Below, piece after piece: positions 50,989 to 58,689 of a stretch of 64,000 nucleotides of DNA. This DNA comes from Amycolatopsis acidiphila. Its GTDB lineage: Bacteria; Actinomycetota; Actinomycetes; Mycobacteriales; Pseudonocardiaceae. Each line of letters opens with the position of its first letter. The stretch's first letter is position 1. Location: positions 4,836,001 to 4,900,000 of the forward strand of contig NZ_CP090063.1 of NCBI RefSeq assembly GCF_021391495.1. Reading direction: 5' to 3'. Position numbers and translations under genes: made by a program. The notes under the pieces are model-generated. The model saw only the letters and a program-made list of their open reading frames with translations. It did not search any database and had not been told where the DNA came from.

Positions 50989-51774
50989 TCAGGCGACGTG
51001 CCAGCCGGTGTCGGCCGCGATGCGAGTCGCGTTGATCAGGGAAGCGGCGTCCGAGCACAGCCATACGACCAGCTCGGCGACCTCCGCCGGCTGCCCGAGC
51101 CGTCCGATCGGCTGGGCGGTCTCCATGGCGTGCACGGCTTCCGGCGTCAGGTACTGCCGCGCCCGTTCGACGATGCCGGTCTCGATGTTGCCGGGCGCGA
51201 TCGCGTTGACGCGGATCCCGCGCTTGACGTACCGCAGGCCCGCCGAGGTCGTCAGCCCGTAGACGCCGTGCTTGCTGGCGGTATAGGCCGCGTCCCCGAT
51301 GTTGCCCTTGTACGTCGTCTCCGAGGCGACGTTGACGATGGCGCCGCCGCCGCGTTCCAGCATCCGCGGGATCTCGTACTTGAGGCAGAGGAACACACTC
51401 GTCAGGTTCGTCCGCAGCACTCGTTCCCACTGCTCCTCGGAGTACCCGACGATCGACTCCGGCGCCTCGATGATCCCGGCGTTGTTGTGCGCGTAGTCGA
51501 GACCGCCGAAGGCACCGACGGTGAACTCGACCATCTCGCGCACGCCGGCCGAGTCCGCCACGTCGACCTCGACGAACTCCGCCTTGCCGCCTGCCGCCCG
51601 GATCAGCTCGACCGTCTCCGGGCCGGTGGTGGCGTCGACGTCGGCCACCACGACACTCGCGCCGCATTCGGCGAAGCGGCGGGCCGAGGCCCGGCCCATC
51701 CCGTAGCCGCCGCCGGTCACGAGCGCGACCTTGTGCCGCATGTCGATCTGCACCCCGGACGCCACGGGAATCAC
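50989..51774 (-). CDS. SDR family oxidoreductase
   Basis: A 261-residue classical SDR. The cofactor loop TGGGYGMGRAS lies near residue 20 and the catalytic Tyr and Lys in YTASKHGVYG near 165; the C-terminus is ADTGWHVA. The start GTG 51774 overlaps the stop of the previous SDR by four bases; a later ATG (51741) gives a normal-looking N-terminus MRHKVALVTGG and cannot be ruled out. It likely oxidises a 3-hydroxyacyl-CoA or a cyclic alcohol. It is translated with the 307-residue SDR encoded just upstream. Confidence 0.83.
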   Translation of the reverse strand: MIPVASGVQIDMRHKVALVTGGGYGMGRASARRFAECGASVVVADVDATTGPETVELIRAAGGKAEFVEVDVADSAGVREMVEFTVGAFGGLDYAHNNAGIIEAPESIVGYSEEQWERVLRTNLTSVFLCLKYEIPRMLERGGGAIVNVASETTYKGNIGDAAYTASKHGVYGLTTSAGLRYVKRGIRVNAIAPGNIETGIVERARQYLTPEAVHAMETAQPIGRLGQPAEVAELVVWLCSDAASLINATRIAADTGWHVA

Positions 51775-52694
51775 CCGCGCAGGCCGGGAATCCCGGCGGG
51801 GAAGGTGCCGAGCGCGATGCGCAACCCGTTGTCCAGCTCGGTCGCGTCGAGGCGCTCGCCGCCGGCGGCCGTGTGTCCCGGCAGCACGGACCACGGCGCG
51901 ACGGGGTGCACGGTGTTGCCGTCGACGCGCAGGATCCGCCCGGTGAGCCAGCCGGAGCGCGCCGAGCACAGCCACGCCACGACCGGGGAGGAGTTGGCCG
52001 GGTCGAGCGGGTCCCAGCCACCGCCGGAAGCGGAAACGCCCACGGTCTGGGTCATCCGGGTGGCGGCGACCGGCGACACGCAGTTCGCGGTGACGCCGTA
52101 CCGGCTGCCCTCCATCGCGGAGGTCAGCGTCAGGTTGGCGATACCGGCCTTCGCGGCCCCGTAGTTGGCCTGGCCGACGTTGCCGGCGAGGCCGGTGCCC
52201 GACGTGGTGTTGACGATCCGGCCCGCGACCGGGCGCCCCTGCTTGTGCTCGCGGCGCCAGTAGTCGCACGCGTGCTTGGTCAGCGCGAAGGTCCCCTTGA
52301 GGTGGACGTCGAGCACCAGGTCCCAGTCCTGCTCGGTCAGCGAGGTGATCGTCCTGTCCCGCAGGATGCCGGCGTTGTTGACCACGGCGTCCAGCCGGCC
52401 GAACTGTTCGACCGTGCGCTCGACGAGCGCGCCCACCCCGCTCCAGTCGGTCACCGAACCGGCGTCGGCCACGGCCTTCCCGCCCAGCTCCTCGATCCGG
52501 GCCACGACCTCCTGGGCCGGGTCCTCCCGCGGAGACTCCGCGGACTCACCATCCAGTCCCACGCCGAGGTCGTTCACGACCACGGTGGCCCCGTGGTCGG
52601 CGAGTTCCAGGCAGTGGCTCCGGCCGATGCCCCGGCCACCGCCGGTCACGATGACGACCCGGCCGTCGAGCATCCGCTCGCCCTGCGCACGCAC
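51771..52694 (-). CDS. SDR family (3R)-hydroxyacyl-CoA dehydrogenase-like protein
   Basis: A 307-residue SDR of the type found at the N-terminus of multifunctional beta-oxidation proteins. DGRVVIVTGGGRGIGRSHCLELADHGATVVVNDLGVGLDG is the cofactor site, with an insertion after NDLG typical of this class. INTTSGTGLAGNVGQANYGAAKAG-like text near 165-185 holds the Tyr and Lys. The GTG at 52694 has GGAAGGAG eight bases upstream. It is the first gene of a leftward pair under an operator-covered promoter (52730-52758). The predicted reaction is NAD-dependent oxidation of a 3-hydroxyacyl-CoA. Confidence 0.82.
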   Translation of the reverse strand: MRAQGERMLDGRVVIVTGGGRGIGRSHCLELADHGATVVVNDLGVGLDGESAESPREDPAQEVVARIEELGGKAVADAGSVTDWSGVGALVERTVEQFGRLDAVVNNAGILRDRTITSLTEQDWDLVLDVHLKGTFALTKHACDYWRREHKQGRPVAGRIVNTTSGTGLAGNVGQANYGAAKAGIANLTLTSAMEGSRYGVTANCVSPVAATRMTQTVGVSASGGGWDPLDPANSSPVVAWLCSARSGWLTGRILRVDGNTVHPVAPWSVLPGHTAAGGERLDATELDNGLRIALGTFPAGIPGLRG

Positions 52695-52729
52695 CGATCC
52701 CGCTCCTTCCACGTCGGCGATCCGGCCAA

Positions 52730-52758
52730 ACAGTAAGCTTATTTGACTTTTTAGTCAA
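52730..52758 (-). promoter_or_regulatory. SDR-pair promoter with TTGAC-N6-GTCAA operator over the -35
   Basis: The repeat TTGACT-TTTT-AGTCAA (52743-52758) contains the minus-strand -35 TTGACT (52758-52753). A 17-base spacer leads to -10 TACTGT (52735-52730). A repressor bound to the repeat would block this promoter. Confidence 0.7.
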
Positions 52759-52821
52759 TCAGCGTTGTGATTGACCCGATATCGCGTTGTCTACTCCGGC
52801 TCGACGTGGGGAACGTCGTTC

Positions 52822-52837
52822 TTGACGTTGCAGTCAA
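52822..52837 (+). promoter_or_regulatory. TTGAC-N6-GTCAA operator before the rightward hydratase operon
   Basis: TTGACGTTGCAGTCAA is an exact member of the repeat family, 32 bases before the ATG at 52870. With the copy at 52743 the divergent intergenic region carries two sites, centre to centre 79 bases, so cooperative binding is possible. Confidence 0.65.
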
Positions 52838-52869
52838 CGGGACGCGCACCAGGACGAACAGGAGGGTCG

Positions 52870-53673
52870 ATGTCGAACCCGTTTGCGCCGGAGCTGCTCA
52901 TCGAGGCCAGGGGCGCGATCCGGATCGTCACGCTGAACCGGCCGGAAGCACTCAACGCGACGAACGAGGCGCTGCACGACGCGCTGATCGCGGTGTGGCG
53001 CCACCTCGCCGACGATCGAGAGGTCCGCGCCGTCGTGCTCACCGGTGCCGGGCGGGCCTTCAGCGCCGGTGGCGACTTCGAGCATTTCGTCGAGCTGTGG
53101 GACGACCGCGACATGCGCCGCAAGGAGATCGAGGGCGCCCGGCGGCTGCTGACCGAGATGGTCGACTTCCCGCTGCCGGTGGTCGCGGCCGTCAACGGCG
53201 CCGCGGTGGGCCTTGGCTGCAACCTGGCCGTGTGCAGCGACATCGTGCTCATGGCCGAGAGCGCGTTCATCGCCGACCCGCACGTCGGCGTCGGGCTGAC
53301 CGCGGCCGACGGTGGCGCGCCGACCTGGCCGTTGCTGATGGGCATGCTGCGGGCCAAGGAGTATCTGCTCACCAGCGAGCGGATCCCGGCCGACCAGGCG
53401 GTCGCGCTCGGCCTTGCCAACCGCGTCGTGCCCGACGGCGAGCTGCTGGACCAGGCGGTCGCACTCGCCGAAAAGCTCGCCAAGCAGCCCCCGCAGGCGG
53501 TGCAGAGCACCAAGCGGGCGCTGAACATGCACCTGAAACGGGCTGTCGCGGGCGTGCTCGAGTACGCGCTGGGCGAGGAGTTCGCCTCCTTCGACACCCC
53601 CGAGCACCAGGAGATCGTGAAGAAGTTCCTCGCCAGGTCCAAGGCCAGGGAAGCGGAACGGTCGGCGTCGTGA
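52870..53673 (+). CDS. Enoyl-CoA hydratase/isomerase family protein
   Basis: A 267-residue crotonase. IVTLNRPEALNATNEALHDAL opens the fold, RAFSAGGDFEHFVELWDD has Gly-Gly-Asp in place of Ala-Asp, and NGAAVGLGCNLAVCSDIVLM holds the second part of the oxyanion hole. The start ATG 52870 follows GGAGGG. It overlaps the acyl-CoA dehydrogenase gene (53670) by four bases. The mixed active-site residues leave hydratase and isomerase both possible. It is the first gene of the rightward operon under the 52822 operator. Confidence 0.85.
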   Translation: MSNPFAPELLIEARGAIRIVTLNRPEALNATNEALHDALIAVWRHLADDREVRAVVLTGAGRAFSAGGDFEHFVELWDDRDMRRKEIEGARRLLTEMVDFPLPVVAAVNGAAVGLGCNLAVCSDIVLMAESAFIADPHVGVGLTAADGGAPTWPLLMGMLRAKEYLLTSERIPADQAVALGLANRVVPDGELLDQAVALAEKLAKQPPQAVQSTKRALNMHLKRAVAGVLEYALGEEFASFDTPEHQEIVKKFLARSKAREAERSAS

Positions 53674-54842
53674 CGAGTACGGCCACCGCATCGCTCGCGA
53701 CCGACCTGGGGGCCTACCGCACCTCGCTGCGGGCCTACCTGAACAACGGGGACGCCCTCGACCGCTGGCGTGGCAAGCACCACGGCAGCACCGAGGACCG
53801 CATCGCCGAGCACGCCGCCCTCATGGCACACCTCTACCAGGACGGCTGGAACCGCTACGGCTGGCCCGCCGAGGCCGGCGGCCACGGCGGCGACGAACGG
53901 CACCGGGGTGTGCTCTACGACGAGCTGTCCGCGGCCGGGCTGCCGGTGCCCGATCCGCAGCTGATGCTGGAAACCCTTGGCCCGGCGGTGGTCCGCTTCG
54001 CACCGGACCTGGCCGCGCGGTACCTGCCGGAGTACCTGCGGGGCGCGAACTGGTGGGGGCAGGGGTTTTCCGAGCCCGAGGCCGGAAGCGACCTGGCCGG
54101 GCTGCGCTGCCGCGCGCGCCGCGAAGGCGAGCACTACGTGCTCTCCGGCCAGAAGCTGTGGACCAGCCATGGCGCCACCGCGAGCCGGTTCGTCTGCCTG
54201 GTGCGCACCGGAACACCGGAGAGCAGGCACCGTGGCCTGTCGATGATCATGGTGGACGCCGCCGCGCCCGGTGTCTCCGTCCGGCCGATCGCGCTGGCGA
54301 GCGGGTACCGGGAACTGGCCGAGGTGTTCTTCGACGACGTGGTCGTCCCCGCGGACCGGCTCGTCGGCGAGGAGGGCCAGGGCTGGGCCGTGGCGATGTA
54401 CCTCCTGCAGTGGGAACGGGCGATGTACGCGTGGCAGAGCGCCGCGGTCGCGCTGCGCCGCTTCCGTGAACTGCTCGGCCAGGTGGCCGGCAAACCCCTG
54501 CCCGACGGCGCCGCGACGCGCATCGGCGAGTGCTACGGCGACATCGTGGCGCTCCGCGCGCGGAGCGTCCGTACGGTGCGACGGCTCGCGGCCGGGGAGA
54601 CCGTGGGCCCGGAAGCCAGCGTGGACAAGGTTCTGCTCGCGACGGCGGAGACCAGCCTGCACGATCTCGCCCGCGACCTGCTCGGCACCGACTTCGTGCT
54701 CGGGGCGGGCGCGGACACCGGCGACTGGCGGGCGGACTGGTGGTTCAGCCGGTCGGCCACCATTCTCGGCGGTTCCGCCGAGGTCCAGCGGACGATTCTG
54801 GCCGACCACGTGCTCGGCCTGCCGAAGGAGCCCCGGGCATGA
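53670..54842 (+). CDS. Acyl-CoA dehydrogenase (large partner)
   Basis: A 390-residue acyl-CoA dehydrogenase with WWGQGFSEPEAGSDLAGLRC for FAD/substrate binding near residue 130 and SGQKLWTSHGATASRFVCLVRTG following. The C-terminus has ILGGSAEVQRTILADHVLGLPKEPRA, almost the same ending as the protein encoded at 45996, so both are large partners of FadE pairs. GTG 53670 overlaps the hydratase stop. The next gene encodes a shorter dehydrogenase with a four-base overlap, its likely partner. Confidence 0.88.
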   Translation: MTSTATASLATDLGAYRTSLRAYLNNGDALDRWRGKHHGSTEDRIAEHAALMAHLYQDGWNRYGWPAEAGGHGGDERHRGVLYDELSAAGLPVPDPQLMLETLGPAVVRFAPDLAARYLPEYLRGANWWGQGFSEPEAGSDLAGLRCRARREGEHYVLSGQKLWTSHGATASRFVCLVRTGTPESRHRGLSMIMVDAAAPGVSVRPIALASGYRELAEVFFDDVVVPADRLVGEEGQGWAVAMYLLQWERAMYAWQSAAVALRRFRELLGQVAGKPLPDGAATRIGECYGDIVALRARSVRTVRRLAAGETVGPEASVDKVLLATAETSLHDLARDLLGTDFVLGAGADTGDWRADWWFSRSATILGGSAEVQRTILADHVLGLPKEPRA

Positions 54843-55825
54843 CGAGTACGACCATGGACACCGCGACCGCCGAGCTGCTCACCGGTTCGCTGCGTGAGCT
54901 GTTCGCCGGTTCGGCCGGCCGCGCGGTCGGCCCCGCCCTGGCGGCCCTGGGCTGGGCGGAGGTGGTGGCCGAGGACCCCGCGGGAGCGACCACGCTGCTG
55001 TTCACCGAGCACGGCCGGGCGCTGGCGTCCTCGCCCGCGCTCGACGCCGTGCTGCTCGCCGAGCTCGACCGCGTGCTGCCCGCCGGGAACGGCACCCGCG
55101 CGGTGCTCTACCCGTATCCCGACGACGGCGACCAGCCCTCCACAGTGGATGGACCGGTGCGCGGGCTTCTGCTGGCGGGACTGGAATCGGTCGACGAGGT
55201 AGTGGTGCCGGTGCGCGCGAACGGCGCTGTCGCCCTGCTCGTCGCGGACCCCGCGGGCTGCCCTGCCGAACCCGTGGCGGGCTTCGACGCCGGCTCGGGC
55301 TGGCTGATGGTGTCCGGCTGGCAGCCGGCCGGGGAGCCGGTGCCCGCCGCCCAGCCCTGGGAGCGGGCGGTGGCCGCCGGGCGCCGGGCGCTGGCCGCGG
55401 AGATCGCCGGGGTGTGCCAGGCCGCGCTGGATCTCGCTGTCGCCCACACCTCCGCACGGGTGCAGTACGGCCGCCCCATCGCGTCGTTCCAGGCCGTCCG
55501 GCACCGCCTCGCCGAGGGCCACGTCGCGATCAGCGACATCGCGTCGATGCTCGACGCCGCGTGGGCCACCGCGGGAAGTGCGAACGGCGGCGCCTGGGCG
55601 GCCGCGATGACGAAGCTGCGAGCCGGCCGCGCGCAGGCCGAGGTCATGCGGCACGGTGTCCAGGTGCTCGGCGCGATGGGTCTGACGAGCGAGAGCGAGA
55701 TGCACCGCCACGTCACCCGCGCGGGCGCGCTCGACGCCCTGCTCGGCGGTCATCGCCTGCTGAGCGAGACGACCGGCCGCGCGTTGCTGGCCGGGGCACC
55801 CGCGGACCCCGTCGTCGAGGTCTGA
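54839..55825 (+). CDS. Acyl-CoA dehydrogenase (short partner lacking the FAD motif)
   Basis: A 328-residue acyl-CoA dehydrogenase. The C-terminal domain is well kept (YGRPIASFQAVRHRLAEGHVAISDIASML, then VLGAMGLTSESEMHRHVTRAGALDALLG). The N-terminal and middle domains are shortened and have lost the GxGSD motif. This is the form of the second subunit of heteromeric FadE enzymes of actinobacteria. The ATG overlaps the previous stop (ATGA). A strong terminator follows, so it ends the operon. Confidence 0.82.
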   Translation: MTSTTMDTATAELLTGSLRELFAGSAGRAVGPALAALGWAEVVAEDPAGATTLLFTEHGRALASSPALDAVLLAELDRVLPAGNGTRAVLYPYPDDGDQPSTVDGPVRGLLLAGLESVDEVVVPVRANGAVALLVADPAGCPAEPVAGFDAGSGWLMVSGWQPAGEPVPAAQPWERAVAAGRRALAAEIAGVCQAALDLAVAHTSARVQYGRPIASFQAVRHRLAEGHVAISDIASMLDAAWATAGSANGGAWAAAMTKLRAGRAQAEVMRHGVQVLGAMGLTSESEMHRHVTRAGALDALLGGHRLLSETTGRALLAGAPADPVVEV

Positions 55826-55830
55826 CACGG

Positions 55831-55868
55831 AAGCGGGCCGGGCAGTCGCGCCCGGCCCGCTTCTGTTT
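55831..55868. terminator. Bidirectional hairpin terminator
   Basis: AAGCGGGCCGGGC (55831-55843) and GCCCGGCCCGCTT (55850-55862) form a 13-base perfect stem with a six-base loop, followed by CTGTTT. It lies between convergent operons ending at 55825 and 55877 and can serve both. Confidence 0.85.
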
Positions 55869-55876
55869 CCGTCTTC

Positions 55877-56809
55877 TCAGCGGGGTTCCCGCGGCCGCCG
55901 GACCTCCGAGCGCGGCCGCTCGACCAGCTCGACGACGGCGCCGTCGGGATCGGCGAGGAACAGCACCGTGAACCCGCCGGTGGGGGTGTCCGGCATCGGG
56001 ATGAACAGCGGTTCCGGCACCTGCTCGCCCGACTCCCGCACGAGTGCCGCGTGCGCCTCGCGAACGTCTTCGACCGCGAGCGCGATCCGGTACAGCCCTT
56101 GGGTGTTGGCCCGCCGCGGCGATCCGGCCCCCGGCCGCTCCTGGAGCTCCAGCGAGAACGTCGGGTCCTCGGGGAGCACGAGCGACGCCCACGACGTGCC
56201 GTCGCCGGTGCCGCGGGCTCGCACGGTCCAGCCGATCGAGCCGTACCACGCGAGCGAGCGGGCCAGGTCGGTGCAGCGCATCCGCTCGTGGGAGATCAGC
56301 GCACCGACCGGATCGGTTTCCGCGGGCGGGATCTCGGCGACCTCGACCGTGACGCCGTCGGGGTCGGTGGTCCGTAGCCCCGGCCAGGTTTCGCCACGAA
56401 CCCGTAGCCCGCCCTCGGCAGGCTCCGGCTCGCAGCCGAGCGCCACGAGCCGGTCCCGCAGCCGGGACAGCGACCCGACGCGGTAGCCCAGCGCCGTGAA
56501 CGCCGAGGGGCGCATGCCCTCGTCCGCGGGCTCGGTCACGGGACGCTGCCACTCGACGAACTCGACGGCGGGCACCGCGCGGGGACCGCGCCGGTCGTAG
56601 AGGAACGTCGTCACGCTGGCGGTCGAGCGGTCCAGGCCCATGCTCGTCGAATCGTCGTCGGTGCTCACCGACCGCATCCTCGGGTCGAGGCCGAAGACGG
56701 CCATGACGAACCCGGCCGCCCTGGCGCCGTCCACCGTGTTCAGGTTGCAGTGCATCACGGAGTGGGCGTGCTGCGCGGGCCGTGCGGCCGTCCCGGCGGG
56801 CGCGCTCAC
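55877..56809 (-). CDS. VOC/glyoxalase family protein with two domains
   Basis: A 310-residue vicinal-oxygen-chelate protein with two repeats. The first is about residues 18-150 (HCNLNTVDGARAAGFVMAVFGLD, ending TTDPDGVTVEVAEIP), the second about 160-295 (SHERMRCTDLARSLAWYGSIGWTV, ending FLADPDGAVVELVERP). Paired His and Glu positions could bind one metal. VOC proteins include extradiol dioxygenases, glyoxalases and epimerases, so the reaction is open. The start GTG 56809 overlaps the SDR stop by four bases. It is the last gene of the leftward isochorismatase-like/SDR/VOC operon. Confidence 0.8.
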   Translation of the reverse strand: MSAPAGTAARPAQHAHSVMHCNLNTVDGARAAGFVMAVFGLDPRMRSVSTDDDSTSMGLDRSTASVTTFLYDRRGPRAVPAVEFVEWQRPVTEPADEGMRPSAFTALGYRVGSLSRLRDRLVALGCEPEPAEGGLRVRGETWPGLRTTDPDGVTVEVAEIPPAETDPVGALISHERMRCTDLARSLAWYGSIGWTVRARGTGDGTSWASLVLPEDPTFSLELQERPGAGSPRRANTQGLYRIALAVEDVREAHAALVRESGEQVPEPLFIPMPDTPTGGFTVLFLADPDGAVVELVERPRSEVRRPREPR

Positions 56810-57663
56810 TTCGTGGTCTCCGGGAGGAAGAAGCTCAGCTCGAGATCGGACTCCTCGCCGTCCAGGCGGTAGCGGGAGAAGTCCGTGACCCCCTCGGACC
56901 GCAGCACTTCCTCGTCGGTGACCAGCTGACCGGTGAACGACCGCGGGTCCCGGCTGACGATCGCGAGCGCGGCGTCGGCCATCACGGCGGGCGTGCGGGA
57001 GCGCTTGCCGGCGACCTCCTCGCCCAGGATGACCCGGATCCCCTCGGTGCCGACGGCCGTGCGGGGCCACAGCGAGTTCGCCGCGACGCCGCGGTCGGCG
57101 AGCTCGGCGGCGAGGCCGAGCGTGTTCAGGCTCGCCGCGTACTTCGACGCGGTGTAGGCCAGGTGCGGGCCCAGCCACTGTCCGGAAAGGACCAGCGGCG
57201 GCGAGATGGTCAGGATGTGCCCGGCCACGGACCTCTCCAGGTGCGGCAGCGCCGTCCGGCTGACCAGGAAGCTGCCGCGCGCGTTGATCGCGTGCACCAG
57301 GTCGTACTTCTTCATCGCGATCGCCGAGGTGGGCGTCGTGTCGAAGGCGGCGGCGTTGTTGACCACGATGTCCAGCCCGCCGAACTCCTCGACGGTGCGC
57401 GCCACGGCGGCCTCGACGTCCTCGTCCTTGCGGATGTCGCCGACGACTCCCAGCGCCTTCCCGCCGGCCTCGGTGACCTGCCCGGCCACCGAGTACACCG
57501 TGCCGGGCAACCGGTTCGGCCGCGGCTGCCCCGACGTGGCGAGCAGGCTGACGTTCGCCCCCGCCGCGGCGAAGCGCAGCGCGATGGCGGCGCCGATCCC
57601 CCGGCTGCCGCCGGTGATCAGCGCGGTGCGCCCCGCCAGTGGTTCGTGTTCCGCAGTGCTCAC
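56806..57663 (-). CDS. SDR family oxidoreductase (hydroxysteroid dehydrogenase-like 2 type)
   Basis: A 285-residue SDR. LAGRTALITGGSRGIGAAIALRFAAAGANVSLLATSGQPRPNRLPGT has the NADP-type cofactor site with the longer insertion typical of HSDL2-like SDRs. TISPPLVLSGQWLGPHLAYTASKYA holds the catalytic Tyr and Lys, and the C-terminus (RLDGEESDLELSFFLPETTK) is acidic. HSDL2-like enzymes act on unknown, probably fatty or branched, substrates. The start GTG 57663 overlaps the isochorismatase-like gene by four bases. Confidence 0.83.
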   Translation of the reverse strand: MSTAEHEPLAGRTALITGGSRGIGAAIALRFAAAGANVSLLATSGQPRPNRLPGTVYSVAGQVTEAGGKALGVVGDIRKDEDVEAAVARTVEEFGGLDIVVNNAAAFDTTPTSAIAMKKYDLVHAINARGSFLVSRTALPHLERSVAGHILTISPPLVLSGQWLGPHLAYTASKYAASLNTLGLAAELADRGVAANSLWPRTAVGTEGIRVILGEEVAGKRSRTPAVMADAALAIVSRDPRSFTGQLVTDEEVLRSEGVTDFSRYRLDGEESDLELSFFLPETTK

Positions 57664-58319
57664 GCGGTTCGACCTCCGTCGGTCCGGGAGTGGGCATTCG
57701 TCTCGGCGGGAAAGGCCCGCCAGGCCGCGCCCAGCTCGTCGACGGTCAGGACCCGGCCGAGCATCTTGAAGGTGTGCCGCAGCATCTGTTCGCCGTACTC
57801 GGCCGGCGTCGCGGTGACCGCGTCCCGGGCCACCACGACCTCGAACCCCTCGTGCGTCGCTTCCCCGGCACTCAGCACGAGCGCCACGTTGAGCGAGACC
57901 CCGGCGAACACCAGGGTGCGCGCACCGCGGGCCCGCAGCACGGGCAGCAACTCGGTGCCCCAGGTGGGCGACAGGCCCTGGTGCCGGGGCAGCACCAGGT
58001 CCTCCTCGGCGTAGAGCTCGGGCAGGACCCGGGTCGCGGGATGACCGGGCGCCCACTCCTCGGTGGGGGCCGCGATGGCCCGCCACAAGGGGGCGGTCCC
58101 CGGGTTCACCGCACCGAGCCGGCCTTCGAACGTCGCGTGCACCACGGTCGCGCCGGCCGCCCTGGCCGAGTGCACGAGCTTCTCGATACCGGGCAGGACG
58201 GCGCGGGCGTCGGCCGCGAGCGCGGGCAGGACGGAGTTCTCACCGAGGACCCCGGCCTGGCACTCCACACAGACGACCGCGGTGGCCCGGGGATCGATGG
58301 CGAGCTGACTTGACGACAT
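57660..58319 (-). CDS. Isochorismatase-like protein with degenerate catalytic triad
   Basis: A 219-residue protein of the isochorismatase/cysteine-hydrolase fold. VVCVECQAGVLG, VLPGIEKLVHSARAAGATVVHATFE and VFAGVSLNVALVLSAGEATHEGFEVVVARDAV align with the usual motif order. The Asp-Lys-Cys triad appears as Glu19 (VCVECQ), Arg112 (LVLPRHQG) and Ala146 (GVSLNVAL in place of GVxTxxCV). The nucleophilic Cys is therefore absent and hydrolase activity is unlikely; it may be a structural or binding protein. The ATG 58319 lies inside the regulon repeat and close to the predicted transcription start. First gene of the leftward operon. Confidence 0.78.
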   Translation of the reverse strand: MSSSQLAIDPRATAVVCVECQAGVLGENSVLPALAADARAVLPGIEKLVHSARAAGATVVHATFEGRLGAVNPGTAPLWRAIAAPTEEWAPGHPATRVLPELYAEEDLVLPRHQGLSPTWGTELLPVLRARGARTLVFAGVSLNVALVLSAGEATHEGFEVVVARDAVTATPAEYGEQMLRHTFKMLGRVLTVDELGAAWRAFPAETNAHSRTDGGRTA

Positions 58320-58331
58320 TGTCAAACCGTA
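58310..58331 (-). promoter_or_regulatory. Promoter and TTGAC-N6-GTCAA operator of the isochorismatase-like operon
   Basis: On the minus strand TACGGT (58331-58326) is a fair -10 with ATGACC 17 bases further upstream. The repeat TTGACGACATTGTCAA (58310-58325) begins right after it and contains the start codon, so transcription and translation would begin together. Binding there should block the start. Confidence 0.55.
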
Positions 58332-58350
58332 GCATTCGCTGCCCCGGTGG

Positions 58351-58563
58351 TCATCCGGCAATCCGTGCGCGCAGCCGCCCGCCGCAGGCCGCGGGGCCGG
58401 AACGCTCTCGCGGCAGCTGCGCCCGATAGCAGCCGCGGCACAGCTCCCCACCGGCCACGAGGACGTAACGGGCGTCTCGCGGCACCAAACCCGGTTCGGC
58501 GTCGACCCGGCAGATCCCGTAGTGCCCAGCCGCCGCACACAGGCAGGCGCATTCCTGTGACAT
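58351..58563 (-). CDS. Small cysteine-rich protein, possible zinc-binding
   Basis: A 70-residue protein (MSQECACLCAAAGHYGIC, then GGELCRGCYRAQLP) with Cys at 5, 7, 9, 18, 42 and 45 and a further Cys near 60. The CxCxC, GHxGxC and CRGCY pattern resembles small actinobacterial proteins of the DUF6372 kind, probably binding one zinc. Function is unknown. In-frame starts at ATG 58563, ATG 58569 and GTG 58572 compete; GGGGTGA favours 58563. It is divergent from the CoA ligase operon and upstream of the isochorismatase-like gene on the same strand. Confidence 0.55.
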   Translation of the reverse strand: MSQECACLCAAAGHYGICRVDAEPGLVPRDARYVLVAGGELCRGCYRAQLPRERSGPAACGGRLRARIAG

Positions 58564-58621
58564 GGTCATCACCCCGGTCCGTTAATATCGATGAATGATC
58601 TAACTCGATGCTCTCATAGCC

Positions 58622-58656
58622 TTGCCTCTCGCGACCCTTATTGACATTATTGTCAA
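58622..58656 (+). promoter_or_regulatory. Promoter of the CoA-ligase operon with TTGAC-N6-GTCAA over the -10
   Basis: TTGCCT (58622-58627), a 17-base spacer and CATTAT (58645-58650) form the promoter. TTGACA-TTAT-TGTCAA (58641-58656), the cleanest copy of the repeat family, covers the -10 and the expected transcription start. Confidence 0.7.
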
Positions 58657-58689
58657 GCCAACGTGCCCGGAGCCCCGATGGAGTAGCCC

